64,000 nt of DNA. Origin: Cynocephalus volans (lineage: Eukaryota; Chordata; Mammalia; Dermoptera; Cynocephalidae). Location: contig NC_084464.1 in assembly GCF_027409185.1 (NCBI RefSeq), positions 45,297,095 to 45,361,094 on the forward strand. The letters run 5' to 3'. The translations under genes were made by a program, and so were the position numbers. The notes under the pieces were generated by a model. The model saw only the letters and a list, made by a program, of their open reading frames with translations, made no database searches and was not told the DNA's origin. Below, piece after piece: positions 20,031 to 31,700 of this stretch; positions within the stretch are counted from its first letter, which is position 1, and each line of letters begins with the position of its first letter.

Positions 20031-20364
20031 TACCCAGATATGTCACCCAAAAAAGTGGGTCTGGACTTGCATCAGAATAGTTAGTCATTGAATGCCCCCA
20101 GGTAAAGGTAGCCGAAGGGGTCAAACTGGCAACAGATTGCTGCTTATTCTGGAGGTGGGCTTTTTAAAAAGACATGTAAGTGCTGGAAGTGTGCTGGGAT
20201 AGGCTCAGTGGGGGGCCTACCGTGCAACCTGCTGTGTATCCAAAGCCCCTCAGCTCTGTTGGAACACCTTGTCATCTGCTCCAGGGATCTGCCCCTTTCC
20301 TCCTACTCTGCTCTGTAGTCGATGTCACTTAGAGAGGCCCTCTTGAGCTCCCTCTAAAGTAGCA

Positions 20365-20470
20365 GCCCCTATCACTCTTGTTCCCTTTTGCCTGTAGGTA
20401 CTGGTCACTATTTGACAGCAGGGCCTGGCACGAAGTGTATAACTCAATATTTGTTGAGTAAATGAATCTG
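20365..20470 (+). mobile_element. L2 3'-terminal fragment
   Basis: Ends with the L2 signature gcagggcctggcacgaagtg ... aatatttgttgagtaaatga. Confidence 0.65.
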
Positions 20471-21580
20471 AAGAGAACGACATCAGAGTGTAAACCCAGG
20501 TCTTCTCACTCACCCCGGCCCCTATCCCTTCAAGATACTCGTGTTAGAGAGCTGAGGGAGGAAGGTTAAGGGCAAAGCAGAAGCAGGTAGATTCCAGATT
20601 TTGTTCTTTGATTAGCTCTCAAACTTTCTGTCCCATTTCAAGGCAGCTTAGTGATAGAAGGAAGAAGTTCTGAGAAACGCACGATGAAAAAGATCAGAAT
20701 CTGGCTGCAAGTCAACCTGCCGGGCTCATGCTTAACTCAGTATTGTCCCAGGGCTGCCTCCCCTCCCTCCCTCCTCTTGAATTGTTGGCACCCACGCTTT
20801 CATTTCAGTTCTTTCCCTCATCTTCTGTTTTATGGTTTTGGCCACAGAGGATGCAGATTTAAATCAAAAGTCAGAAGTTTAGATCATTTTGAAGAGCTGC
20901 TGCTGAGTGGTCTTGCCTTGCCATTTGTTTTATTAGACTGCTTCCTGCCCTTTCCTGCATGGTCTAAAATCTCCGTGCAGCTGGGAAGAGTGATGAGCTG
21001 CCAGGGTGCTGCCCAGAGGCCCAGGGCTTCCTGATGACATTGCATTATGGAAAAGCTGTAATAACATTCTGCTGTTTAGCCTCTTTAATCACACAGGTGA
21101 TGGCTGGAGGGATGGGGTGGGGGTGGGGGATGACTGTCTGGCTGCCCTGTTCCCTGGTGGCATCGGAGGTGGAGGAAGAGGAGAAGAGGTCAGGTCAGGA
21201 GCAGGTTGCTCCCCCGATATGGTACTGATCCATGTCTGCTCTTCCGCATCACTTGTCTTGAGGTCAAGTTAGAATTCCTATGGGACAGATGAGGAAACTG
21301 GGGTAGGGGAGATGCTTAGCAAACCCACCAGCACTCAGAGCACACAAACTGTGTGAGGACACAACCAGAGGAAGGATATGGATCTGAACCCAATGCAGAC
21401 ACTGCCAGGCCCCTGTTGTCCCTTCATGCTCCCCACTGGCTCTGTATGTCTCTATTTCTCCCTCCTTAAGTCAGGTATCAATTTGACATGAGGCTTGTGG
21501 AGATAGAGGCTCTCATCAAACCCACTTCCTCTTGGCACAATTAAACTACATGTCAGCCCCCTGGCACCTGGGTAGGGCCA
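20471..21580. other. Intergenic stretch; nothing firmly identified
   Basis: No gene. 20830-21080 is repeat-free; 21270-21330 has a weak MIR-like piece (gatgaggaaactgggg). Confidence 0.45.
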
Positions 21581-21835
21581 CATGACTATTTCTTGCCCAT
21601 GGGATGTGGATGTGCCTTCTCTGTGCTAACTTTCACCCGTTAATAGCAGCCTTGTGGACTGTGTTTGAAGATAGTGGTGTCACGTGATAGAAGGAAGCTG
21701 TGTCCCTGGGTGACTGTGTGGAGCAGAGGCTCTTTGCCAGCCACACTGGATTGTAATGTTAGGCTGCTGATATTTGGGGATTGTTTGTTACGGCAATTAG
21801 ACTAACTTTGACTAATAGCTGTGTGTTTCTCAATT
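21580..21835 (+). mobile_element. Old LTR-like repeat, 3' end
   Basis: Contains ccacatgactatttcttgcc, gaagctgtgtccctgggtga, ctgtgtggagcagaggctct and the end ttggggattgtttgttacgg. The same end appears at about 42000-42075. It is a common mammalian LTR-type tail (MaLR-like); subfamily unknown. Confidence 0.5.
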
Positions 21836-21989
21836 CATAAAAGAAGAGAACTACCCAGTCTGGGTAAGAGAGGCTGGCCAGGAGGCTCTTACAGTCTTCC
21901 TAGCAAGAGGGAGCAGTAGAGGTAGAAGGTTCAGAGGTCCTTTCTAGTTTTCATGTTCTGAGGTTTCTCCCTTTCCATCTTAGTCTCTC

Positions 21990-22420
21990 CGGGTGTCCCT
22001 GTACATCACCCCCCTGTGCCCAGCCCACATCACTTACTGTTCCCTGAGCAGCACACTTGACTCTGCATTCCCATGCTTGTCGATCCTTTTCCTGGAACAC
22101 CTGCCCTTCTTCATCACCTTTTAGACTCTACTCTTTCAAGGCACAGCTCAAACACCACCTCCACAATCACCCCAGGTGGCAATGAGCCCCCACTCCATCT
22201 CCTCTCCTCTGTAGCTCTCTTCACAGCTGAGCGTTGGCCCTCATCCCCTATTGAAGCACTCATGATGCTTTCATATGGGGGTCTTAACTCTCTTGCTAAA
22301 TCATGAGGTTCTTAATGATGACGTCATGATCTTCACACTTCCTTGTTTCCTACTTAGGCCCTAGTGCTGTGCTGTATGTACCAGACACTCAGTAAATATT
22401 TGGTGGATGGAAGGAAGGAA
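21990..22420 (+). mobile_element. L2 LINE fragment
   Basis: L2 3' region: tgcccttcttcatcacc, caaggcacagctcaaacacc, and the end ctgtatgtaccagacactca with gtaaatatttggtggatgga. Confidence 0.75.
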
Positions 22421-22599
22421 GGACAGATTAATGAAATCACAAACAAATGAGTTACTTGGCCGGATTTTCAAGTGTCTTCACCATATGGGCTCCTTTCATT
22501 TTTCTACTCTTCATTTCTACTACTCCAACAACAAAAAATCCATTCCAAATGGGTTGATCTGTCCATAGACTCCTGAGCATACTGGGCTTTTCCTGTCCC

Positions 22600-22925
22600 C
22601 CACCCTACCTCCTCTCACCCATCCCCCAGCCTCTTCTCCACTCCTGTCACCCTCCAGGCCCAGATGAAGTCTCACCTCCCCCAACAGTTTCTGTGATGAC
22701 TCTGCTCTCAGCGAACCTCTTCAGCTTCATAGGATTGATCATCTGCACCACACAGATTAATCCTCTGTCATTGGATACTGTCTTGTGTGGTTTATTGTCA
22801 GTTCATGTGTGTTATCTTGCCTCCTCAACTAGAATATAAGCTCCCCAAGAACTGCATCTTCCACAGCATGAGCAAAGAGACCTGCACGGATTAGGAGATC
22901 AGTATACACTAGCTGAATGTCAGAT
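22600..22925 (+). mobile_element. Second L2 LINE fragment
   Basis: Contains cccagatgaagtctcacctc, tcaactagaatataagctcc and ccaagaactgcatcttccac, the L2 3' UTR pattern. Immediately follows the previous L2. Confidence 0.65.
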
Positions 22926-23635
22926 TATTTAGGGCTCCCTCATTCCTTTTGACATTTTCAGGTAAATTCAGATTGGAGACCAAAGACATATACACCCCAT
23001 CATCTTCTCTTCTTTCCATACCTTTCAGTTCTCCCACTTCCCAGATTTGAATTGACTGGGTGGGCTCATCCAGCTGAATTTCTGAATCTGCAGAGTCATG
23101 CGTAAGTTTTCAAATCACTGCAACCCTTCTGAGTTTAGTAGTCCAGTAAGAATGGTCTAAGATCAGTGGCCAACTTTGTCCCTTTCTTATAACAAACTGG
23201 ACTTTTGTCAGGGTCATCTTCGGGAGGAGATGGGAACTTGGGCTGGGCCTCGAATGGTTTGGAGAGGAGGAAAAAGGCCTTGTACGTGATGGGCACCATG
23301 GGGTAAACGAGTAGCTGATAGAGGGGCCATCACATAGGCAGGAATTAGGACGCAGCCCACAGAGAGCAGTTGTGGCACAGTTAGGGACGTGGGTTGGCCA
23401 GCCCCAAAAGACTAGATTCCAGCTTATCAATCATCTCTGTCCCATCCCCAGACAAGTCCCACAACATTCAGAGCTGAGAATGGGTGGAGGAATGAGAAGG
23501 TAAGCCTGTGAGCTTTGGACTTGGTGGATGTGGTACCAGATCCTCAAGCAAGGAAGTGACCTGGACAAAGCGTCTTTAGGGCTCCATCTTGTCATTAGCA
23601 AATACTTAGTTTTAGGCTGACTCCTTATTACCACC
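22926..23635. other. Intergenic stretch; nothing identified
   Basis: No supported gene or repeat. Confidence 0.45.
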
Positions 23636-23639
23636 CAGC

Positions 23640-23900
23640 CTTCTTTGATGGCATGGGCACAGAGCATGCAAATTAATTACATCATTACCTCAGCCAAACA
23701 ATTTGGGAAATTAACCTTCTTTGAAATCCATATAGTATATTTCAAAATTAAACTAAAGTTTTAAATTATCCAGGCCACTCTTTGATTCTATTAGTATGGA
23801 TTTTGGAAAGTTGGTGGTAATTATCCATGAGAATCCAATGCACTTAATTTTGCAACGTATAAAGTTCAAATGAAAGGATCACTTACTTCTCACGTCTGGT
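23640..23900. promoter_or_regulatory. AT-rich block with octamer/homeodomain motif; candidate enhancer
   Basis: ATGCAAATTAATTA at 23666-23679 joins a perfect POU octamer (ATGCAAAT) to a TAATTA homeodomain core. The surrounding 250 bp is repeat-free and AT-rich (aaattaaactaaag, ggtggtaattatcc). It lies about 0.2 kb past the likely 3' end of IP6K3. Function unknown. Confidence 0.35.
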
Positions 23901-24104
23901 GCCTGCCTTGCAGATACATGCAAATATTTTATTAGCCACCATTTCCATCCGAGTTCCCTGAAGGATTACAGGAAATTGGTGAACTGTTCTTCCTGTATAC
24001 TCTAGTCACTCATAAACTGGAACTACCATACAGTGTGAGGATCAGAATAAATAAGCGGAAAGGATAATAAGGTTCACTAAATAATCACTGATGACCTCAG
24101 CAAT

Positions 24105-25108
24105 TTTATTAACAAATTTATTTCCCTAATTGGGTAACGTATCTCAGTGCTTGACTCAGAGCATTGTAATAATTTTCTGTACTGCAGAAGAAAGAATTAA
24201 TTAGAACTGTTTGCTCTTGTTCCGTATCTACACTTGTCCACCAGTCTTGTAAACGTTGTCCCTGGTTTCCTCGGTCCTCCAGGTTCTTTTCTTCTGACTC
24301 CCCTAACCCACACCCAAAATAAATAAATAGGAAGCAGAGAGTACAGTTTAACATTAGTGGCGGCTCCTCATGTGCTGTCCGCCCCCTTTGGAAGCTGAGT
24401 CTTATGGTCAGAATGTGGCAGGATCATTACTTCTAATAGGCACTCAGAAATCTGTAGAGCGACCCTCTTCTCCACAGGCAAAAATGGAGCGCCTGGCGTC
24501 TTGCTTTACCAGTGCTTGTGTCTGGGCTTGTCCTTGTTCACTTTGAACCCGGGACAGAGCTTGTGAGCTGGCAGATCTGTTCCACTTCATCCTGTCCCAC
24601 CTGAAACCCCTTTCAGGAAGGCAAGAGACATTTGTTAGCTCTGTCTGCCCTTGGAGTGGGCAGCCTGCACGAGGAGACAAACCGTGAACTCCTCAGCTCA
24701 TTCTGCTTGAAGGCTTCTTCAAGTAAGGTTTTGTGCCTCACAGCTTGTGAGGACTGCAGCATAACAACAGAAAGGCATTTTTAGAGTTAAGTAGTCCAGA
24801 ATCTCATTGGAATGCTGGCCGCTAACTCATGCTGCACCCTCCAACATACTCCAAAGTAGTGCCACTTTATAGTGACCATCCATTCTACAATGACCAGCAT
24901 TAGAGCAAGATGCCACAGTACGTGGAATTACCTCCAGAGCTGATTTCTTTAGCAGCTGTTAATGTAGTCTGTCTTGCACAGAGATGGCTTTTGAAGGTCA
25001 GTATGATTTTTACGAAGACATCTAAGGGGTGTCAAGACTACTCTAGCTACCAGTAGGTCCGTTTCTGAGGTCTGTAGCCCAGAGGACTTCATATAGGCCT
25101 GAGAAGTT
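24105..25108 (-). other. IP6K3: IP6K3 3' UTR with candidate poly(A) signals
   Basis: From the IP6K3 stop codon leftward there is about 1 kb of repeat-free sequence. The plus strand has tttatt at 24117-24122 and 24105-24110, so AATAAA occurs twice on the minus strand. These are the first good signals seen after the stop. The true end needs transcript data. Confidence 0.5.
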
Positions 25109-25576
25109 TCATTCCCCCTCTTGGATATTCTGCAGGATCCCAATGAGGTTTTCCAGGCCAAAAATGTAGCCAGGATCTGGTCCGTCATAGGTAATGTGCT
25201 CATTCCAGGAGCCCTTGTATGTTGTGTGAGCAAAGTCAATCATCCGGACACCAACTTTGGTGAGATCCCCGGGATAGCTGCCAGGGGCCATCTGCGAAGC
25301 CTCCTGAGGATGCAGGCTGCCTGGGGTTCTTTCCAGCAGCTCCTGCCCATCATAGGTGATGAGGAGAGAGCTGGAGTAGAACCGGTATGAACTCTGACTC
25401 CTAATGACCGAGAGGAGGGCCCGCAGCTGATGCAGGATTGGCTCCAGGAGCTCCCTCCGGAGGCGGGTTCCGTCATGCAGGAACTGGTAGAGGGCTTGTT
25501 TGAACCCCTCCACTGAGAGTTTTCTTCCATAGTACTTGTCTTTGCACAGAAAATGCTTCTTATCTGTTTGGTAAAC
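25109..25576 (-). CDS. IP6K3: IP6K3 terminal coding exon
   Basis: Acceptor aatgtaag, then GTTTACCAA. 155 residues from [20 protein letters not shown] to the end [12 protein letters not shown] and TGA at 25109-25111. It carries SSSLL and [16 protein letters not shown], the kinase C-lobe motifs. The acceptor's polypyrimidine tract is weak (cttctttttaatgtaag). Confidence 0.96.
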   Translation of the reverse strand, partial: VYQTDKKHFLCKDKYYGRKLSVEGFKQALYQFLHDGTRLRRELLEPILHQLRALLSVIRSQSSYRFYSSSLLITYDGQELLERTPGSLHPQEASQMAPGSYPGDLTKVGVRMIDFAHTTYKGSWNEHITYDGPDPGYIFGLENLIGILQNIQEGE

Positions 25577-28500
25577 CTTACATTAAAAAGAAGAAAAAGA
25601 AAATATGAAGAATTGCAAACTTAAGAAAAATTGCATCTGCCATGTTTGCAGCGTCACAAGCTAACATAATATAGGAACAGATTTCCAAGAGATACAGGGC
25701 GGGAGTGGCTGGAATGAGCAGAGGATGATCTCCCTTCAAGCACCAGTGTAGCTTTTACATTTTAAAATACTTTCTGTGCAAGTCTTTAATAGTAACCCAA
25801 GGTGTAATGATCCTTCACCCTACAGAGGTGACCCTCCACCCACGAGGAAAACATTTGGATCTCCTTTCTTGTGAATTTCCAATGTCAACCTCCAAATCAT
25901 GATTTAAGCCCTGGCTTCTGGCCCTCTTCAATTCAAATATCAGCAAACCCAAGCTAGAAAACTTTAGTAGGAATCTGAAATCACAGCCAATGGCCTTGGA
26001 AAGCCAACTAGATTAAATTTTCCCTAACAAAGTTTATAAAGCCCTTTCTCTGCAGATTCTAAAGAAATAGTAATAGCTCTTAAGGTGGAGTGAGATGAAT
26101 TGTTTAAAGATATAATGATGGGCTTGGTTAGGTGTGGACAGAGTTTTTAGGCAGCCCATGCAGCTGAGGGGAGCCTGGGTAGAGGAAGGATGTTCATAGC
26201 TCTTTGGGGTTGGTGACTCCCCTCCTTGGCACCATGTCTCCTCGTTTCCCCTGTCATGTCTTGGCCACCAGAAGGGAGCAGATGGAAGAAATGCTGGTGA
26301 GGGGACAGTGGCAGCTGCCCCCATTTCCTTCAGATGGCACAGGCAGCAGCAGAGGCTTAACCAAGGCCAGAGGGGGACTTGGCACACCTCTGCTTGGCAC
26401 ACCTGGGAAAGGCTGCCTGTACCAGGCCAAGACAGTTTCCCAGGTCTTTCCTGCCTTCAGATTACATGATATGTTTACAGAAAACCAACGATAAAAAATC
26501 AGAAAGATATGATAGACTTGGTGTTGCCTTTGGAGGACTGGAGTTCGGCTGTTGAATTATCCATCATACTACATGACAGGCATCACTTTCTAAATAAATC
26601 ACATCAATTTCAGAAGATTTGAGATCCAGAGAGAGATTCCATTTACACCACAAATCACCACACTCCATTCTCTTGAGAACTGTATTCCAAGTCTTCCAAG
26701 GGACCTCTGTGCAACAAATTTATAGACTCAACTTCCAGCTTCAAATGGTGGCATTTTCAATTAAGGAAAGCTATAATGTTTACCGTCAAATTGGTGTTTC
26801 GTTTTGCTTTGAGTAGACAGACTAAGAGTGAACGAGTGGAGAAAGTTTATTTCCTCCTGTTTTCCTGCAGCCCTTGCTGTAAGCCACATAAGAGCAGCAA
26901 AAATAAAGCGTAGAGTCTGGGCAGTACAAAAATTAACCATTCCTTTGCCTGGAGTGAGCAGGTTATGACCTTCCTGCCTTGTTAACTGGAACAGGTAGCA
27001 AAAAAAAAAAAAAGGCAGAGGGAACACTTATTCTATTTTATGGAATAACATGTTGCCCGATTCTAGAATTGCAATAAAGCCAATTGGGATCTTTAAAAAA
27101 ATAAAAGGCAGAAAATGTGGATTAAGCAAAGGAAATGGCTAATAAGAACTCAAAGAGCAGACTGCCATGCAGCATCTGAGGACAGAGTTCAGCTTCATAA
27201 TTCAGGAGAACGAGGAATCAGGAGCCCCGAGTGCAGCACCAAGAAGCTCTTCCTCTCAGTTCTTTCCCCAGCCCCCGCTCACACGCTGTCATCAAAGCTC
27301 TGCTCACAGCATGGACAGGACCCACGCGGCCACTGTGGAAAGTTTCAGCTGCCAGAGACTGTGAGACCATGTTCAAAATGGTGGGGTTTTGACACTGCTA
27401 TCCTGAAGGGTGCTCTTCAAAAACCGAGCTAGGCACAGGCCAGGACATGCATTTCCTTGTGGAAGGAGTGGTTCTCGGCCTTGTCCTCTGTGGCTCCCCC
27501 AAAGTGAAGGGCTCTGCAGGGGCTAGTGGTGTCTGGATGGGAGGCACCCTTGTCCCGCAGTGGACACTCCAGGGTCCCCACCCCCCCAGGCGGGCCCTCT
27601 GTGACCTACCTGCATGCCGCAGATGCGCACACCCAGGGGGGCTGAGGTGCTCTGCGCACACTTCCGCATGTGACGGGCCTTCTTGTCCTCGGACGCATCG
27701 TCCCCGTGCTGCCGGGTCCCCATCTTCAGGTCCAAGATGCAGGGATGCGTGTACTGTGACACTACATTTTCCAGCAACAAAAACCCTAGTCACACTAAGT
27801 TAAGGAAGGCTCCAAGGACACTGGGGCTGCTGTCCCATCAGCTGCAGTCAGCATGCCTGGAAGCTGCTTGGAAGTTCCCTCACTCCCATTTCCTTCCTTA
27901 TGGACAACCCATCCTTGCTATTAAGGATTCAAGGTATTAGCGTTGCAGGGTGCTTTAATAAGCCCATTTATTTGGGAGGAGTTTATGAGTATGTGGCTGG
28001 AGTAAGCTTTTTTCCCTTCTCCGTTTTGCTCTGAGGCGGAAACTTAAACGCAGGTGTGAAATCCCTGGCAGACCATGCCTAATTTACATTTTAAGGCAGA
28101 AAATCATAAGGCTAAAACCTCCAGTCACTGAATGGGCCAATACCTTTTGGGAGAAGTGGGTTGATGTTAGCTTTGGAGATGAGTTGCAGGAATATTAATT
28201 TCAGTGGAGTAATTATCCTGCAAAAGCTTCTTAGGGATTAGGGTTGCAGATGTGTCTTAGTAAATACTGTGGAACCAGCCGCCCGTTTGCAGGAAGGAGC
28301 ACAGCAGTGATGAAGGGGCATTTCAAACCAAAGTTTGCTCACAGAGAATGTGGTAGCCTGTGGGCGGGGGCGTCTACCTCCTCTCAGAGTCCACCCTGTG
28401 GGCACTTTCCTGATGAAGGAACCCCACTCCCTTCTCACCCATGGACCTATGGGAAGATGGCTGTGCGGAGAATTTAGGGGGGACAGAATGGAGGTTGGTG

Positions 28501-28760
28501 CAGGGGACCCAGTGTGGAATTCATCATTTCTGTTTGCCCAAAGAAGCCCCCACGCCATCCCATCCTTACTGCCAGGTGGCAAAGACGCGGCCAGTGGCCC
28601 CCCAGGCACACTGTGTTTAGCTCAATTTCCCAGCCTGACTTCCTCATGCTCTCTGACTTTCCTTTTGGAGGGACTTGATTTTTTTTCTAGGTCCCAGGTT
28701 TGAGGGCTTGTGCCTTCAAATTATCCCTCTGATCTATCTCTCCCTGTACAACCCTCCTTT

Positions 28761-28797
<37 letters not shown>

Positions 28798-31700
28798 CTC
28801 CTCCTGCCCCTGCCCCATATGGTTCTCCGTCTCTTTCTCTCTGTCCCCCCTGCCCCCTGCTGCGCACACCTTCCTGCCCTGGGGACCTGGAGTGGTGGGG
28901 AGGGAGGACAAGGATACGGTGCCGCTTGTTCTCCGGGTACTCGGAGCACAGGCGGGTCAGGTGTGCCTGGTGGCAGTTCAGGCCCCATGGATTAAAGCTC
29001 TTCCTCTCGACCTGGTTCCCATTAGCATCTTCAACCAGTGAGGACACTTGTGCATTTAGATTGAGCTTGGACCTCAGGAGTGCCTTGGCTGGGCTGTGGG
29101 TGAGGGGAGCACAGGGTGGTCAGGGCAGCATGGGCCAGAGGTCTGGGAGGCACCTGTGCCTATGACTGCCTGGGCTCTCTGGGACAAGCTCTGACAAGGG
29201 CTGTTCCTGGATGCTCTCCAGGATGGCTTTCTCCAGGCTGCCGAAGCACGCCACTGGGCCTAGAGTGCCCTGCCTGCCCAACGCCATGCAGGGGGTTTCT
29301 GCAACCTCCAGAATTACTCATTACAGTGTGTCACCCCTCAGAGAACTGAGGTGATTTAAATTCACTTGTAAGTGATCTGAATTATTAATGATCTTACTAC
29401 TGAGGTGACACCTTATGCAGACAGCAACCACACCTGGGATTGCAAGGCTGTGGGTTTAGACTCTGATACTCTGGCATGTCGCTATCTCCTTGAGACCTCA
29501 GTGCCACAGGGCATGGGGTGAGGGTTAGGGCTGTGGGAGTCTAGAGCCTTGGCCTGCCTTTGCAGCATCTTGGCATCCCCATCTGTGAAATGGAGATAAT
29601 GTGCACGCTTCCTGACACCGAGCCAAGAGGCTTAATGAGATTCCTAGTGCTTCTTAAGGAAGGGAAGTATTTTCTTTGTATTAGCTCCCTTTTGTTTCCC
29701 ATAAATGTTTTAAAAATCCCCAGGGATCCTTTTCATCTGGGAAAGGTCAGCTAATATTCTCAGAGGCTTTGGAGACCTCTCCAAGGCCTTGGGTGCCCGA
29801 GTGTCCTTTCCAGGGACCCTCTGAGTGCATGCCAACTTCTCTCCTTGTCCCGTCCTGACTGCTAAGGAAAGTGATGATTTCTGAAAGCAATTGACCACAC
29901 TTTGCCTTTATATAAACTATTCTAGGGTTTCTGTTCTGCACATTTCCCCCTCCAGAGACACTTCATGGTCTCAGTGAAACAGGTATTTAATTAAGCAAAT
30001 ATGTACCGAATACTACTCTGTGTGGAACTCTGCCTATGCATCAACTTTTGAGATGAAATACATCATAATCCTCCCTCTAGAAATGGCATAAAAGAAAATC
30101 CATTCCTTTCTTTGGTCACATTGATTATTCTAGACAGAACCTTCATCTGAATTTCTCATTCTTTTGGCGCCAGCCCTAATGGGGAGCTGCTGGGCTTGGG
30201 CACTGTTAGGAGTGGTGCTGGTCCCTGCGAGGGCCAGCTGCCCAAGTGTCTGTCATCCTGTGTAGTGGCTCTCACCTCTCCTTGAGTGAGTGTGCCAGCT
30301 GGGCATGCTGCTGATGGTCGAGTAGGTGGGTGTCACCACTACCACTGGGGGTCTGCTGGAGCGTCTGCCAAATTGCCACTGCTGTTGACTCCGTGGAGAT
30401 CTTGAAGGGCTCCTGCCTCTCTTTCAGTGGGCTGGTGACCAGGCTGAGTTGGCCCATGCTGTCTTTCCAGAGGTGCACTGTGATGGTGCCTGCAGAACAT
30501 ACGAGGAGAGGAAGGGGAAGAGAAACCAGATGGAATGCACCTCTACGTTGATGTGCTGCAGTGGGTGACAGCATTTAGAATTGTAGTTTAATGGCACTGG
30601 TCAACTGCCCCCCTTCCCCAAGGCTTCTCTCAAGGAAGAGCTGTGGGGACTGGCCTGGTTTAGCCTGAACCTGATCTTGTTCCAGAGTGAGCCCAGAGCC
30701 GTGGAGACTGCAGAAATAGCTTTCAGCTGATCTTGGCACATCCTCTGCTTGTCCACTTCTCTGCCCCTCCATGCGTCAAACAAAGCCAGCCCTGTACATT
30801 TTGTTCTCGCGTTCTGACCACTCATACTTTCCCAGTCATGCCACAGCCAACCCAACTGTGCCTAGCCTGGGGTGGAGGTGGGGGTCAGAGCTGATCCTTT
30901 GCACAGGGCCTCCCCACCTCAGAGTGAGCTCAGGGTAGTCGGGGCCTATCCCGTTCCTGCCCCTTCTCCTTTGCCTCCTCACCCTCCTTTCTCCTCTGTT
31001 TGTCTTTATCTGGCCAGCTTCTTCCAAGAAGCCTCCTCGGGCTCAGGCCTCTCTGTCACCCCTTCATCTACCCTCCCCATCTCCCTGCCTTTCACTCCGA
31101 GGCTCACTATTTCCTGTGGTTAGATGCATTGGCACATGAAGACTATTGGTGGAACATGGGTCTTTGATGAAATAAGAGACTTGTGAGATTTCCCCAACTT
31201 ATGGTACCTCCCTACCATCCATGTTTGCAATCAAGGCACCAAAACTGCTGGTTGTGAAAATGAAGAGTACCTGGAAACCCACTTAACAATCGTGCTCATT
31301 GGTTTTCTCCCCCAAGATATTGGCCAGGCCGGGTAGTTAGCTGTGGCAGGCACGTTGATGGCTCTGTGGTCACCCTTTAGGTTCCCTGTTCTGGTGGCAA
31401 AGCCCAGGCCTCCCTCCTTGGTGCTTGGCCTCCAGGGGGTACCCCATGGCTGCCTCCACTATCTACCCCTCTTTGCCCTGCTTTGTGCTTGATGGGCTGA
31501 CCCTAGGGAGTGCCCTCCAGTTTCCCCGTGGGTTTGGCCAGTGGTGGGTGGGTAGAGGAGGGCGGGTTGGGTATTTATTCTGCTGCTCCCTCCTGGCTTC
31601 ATGTTTGTGCCCTGCTGTGCGTCTCCACGGCCCCCACTCTTGCTCGGTGACACCGTTCCCTCACTGTGGCCTTCAGGCCTGGGCTGGTTACAGCTTTCCA

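Noticed and set aside
28687-29165. Several frames with CVCVCV or HTHTHT runs
   Set aside because: They translate the (GT)17 repeat and overlap a genuine IP6K3 exon in other frames.
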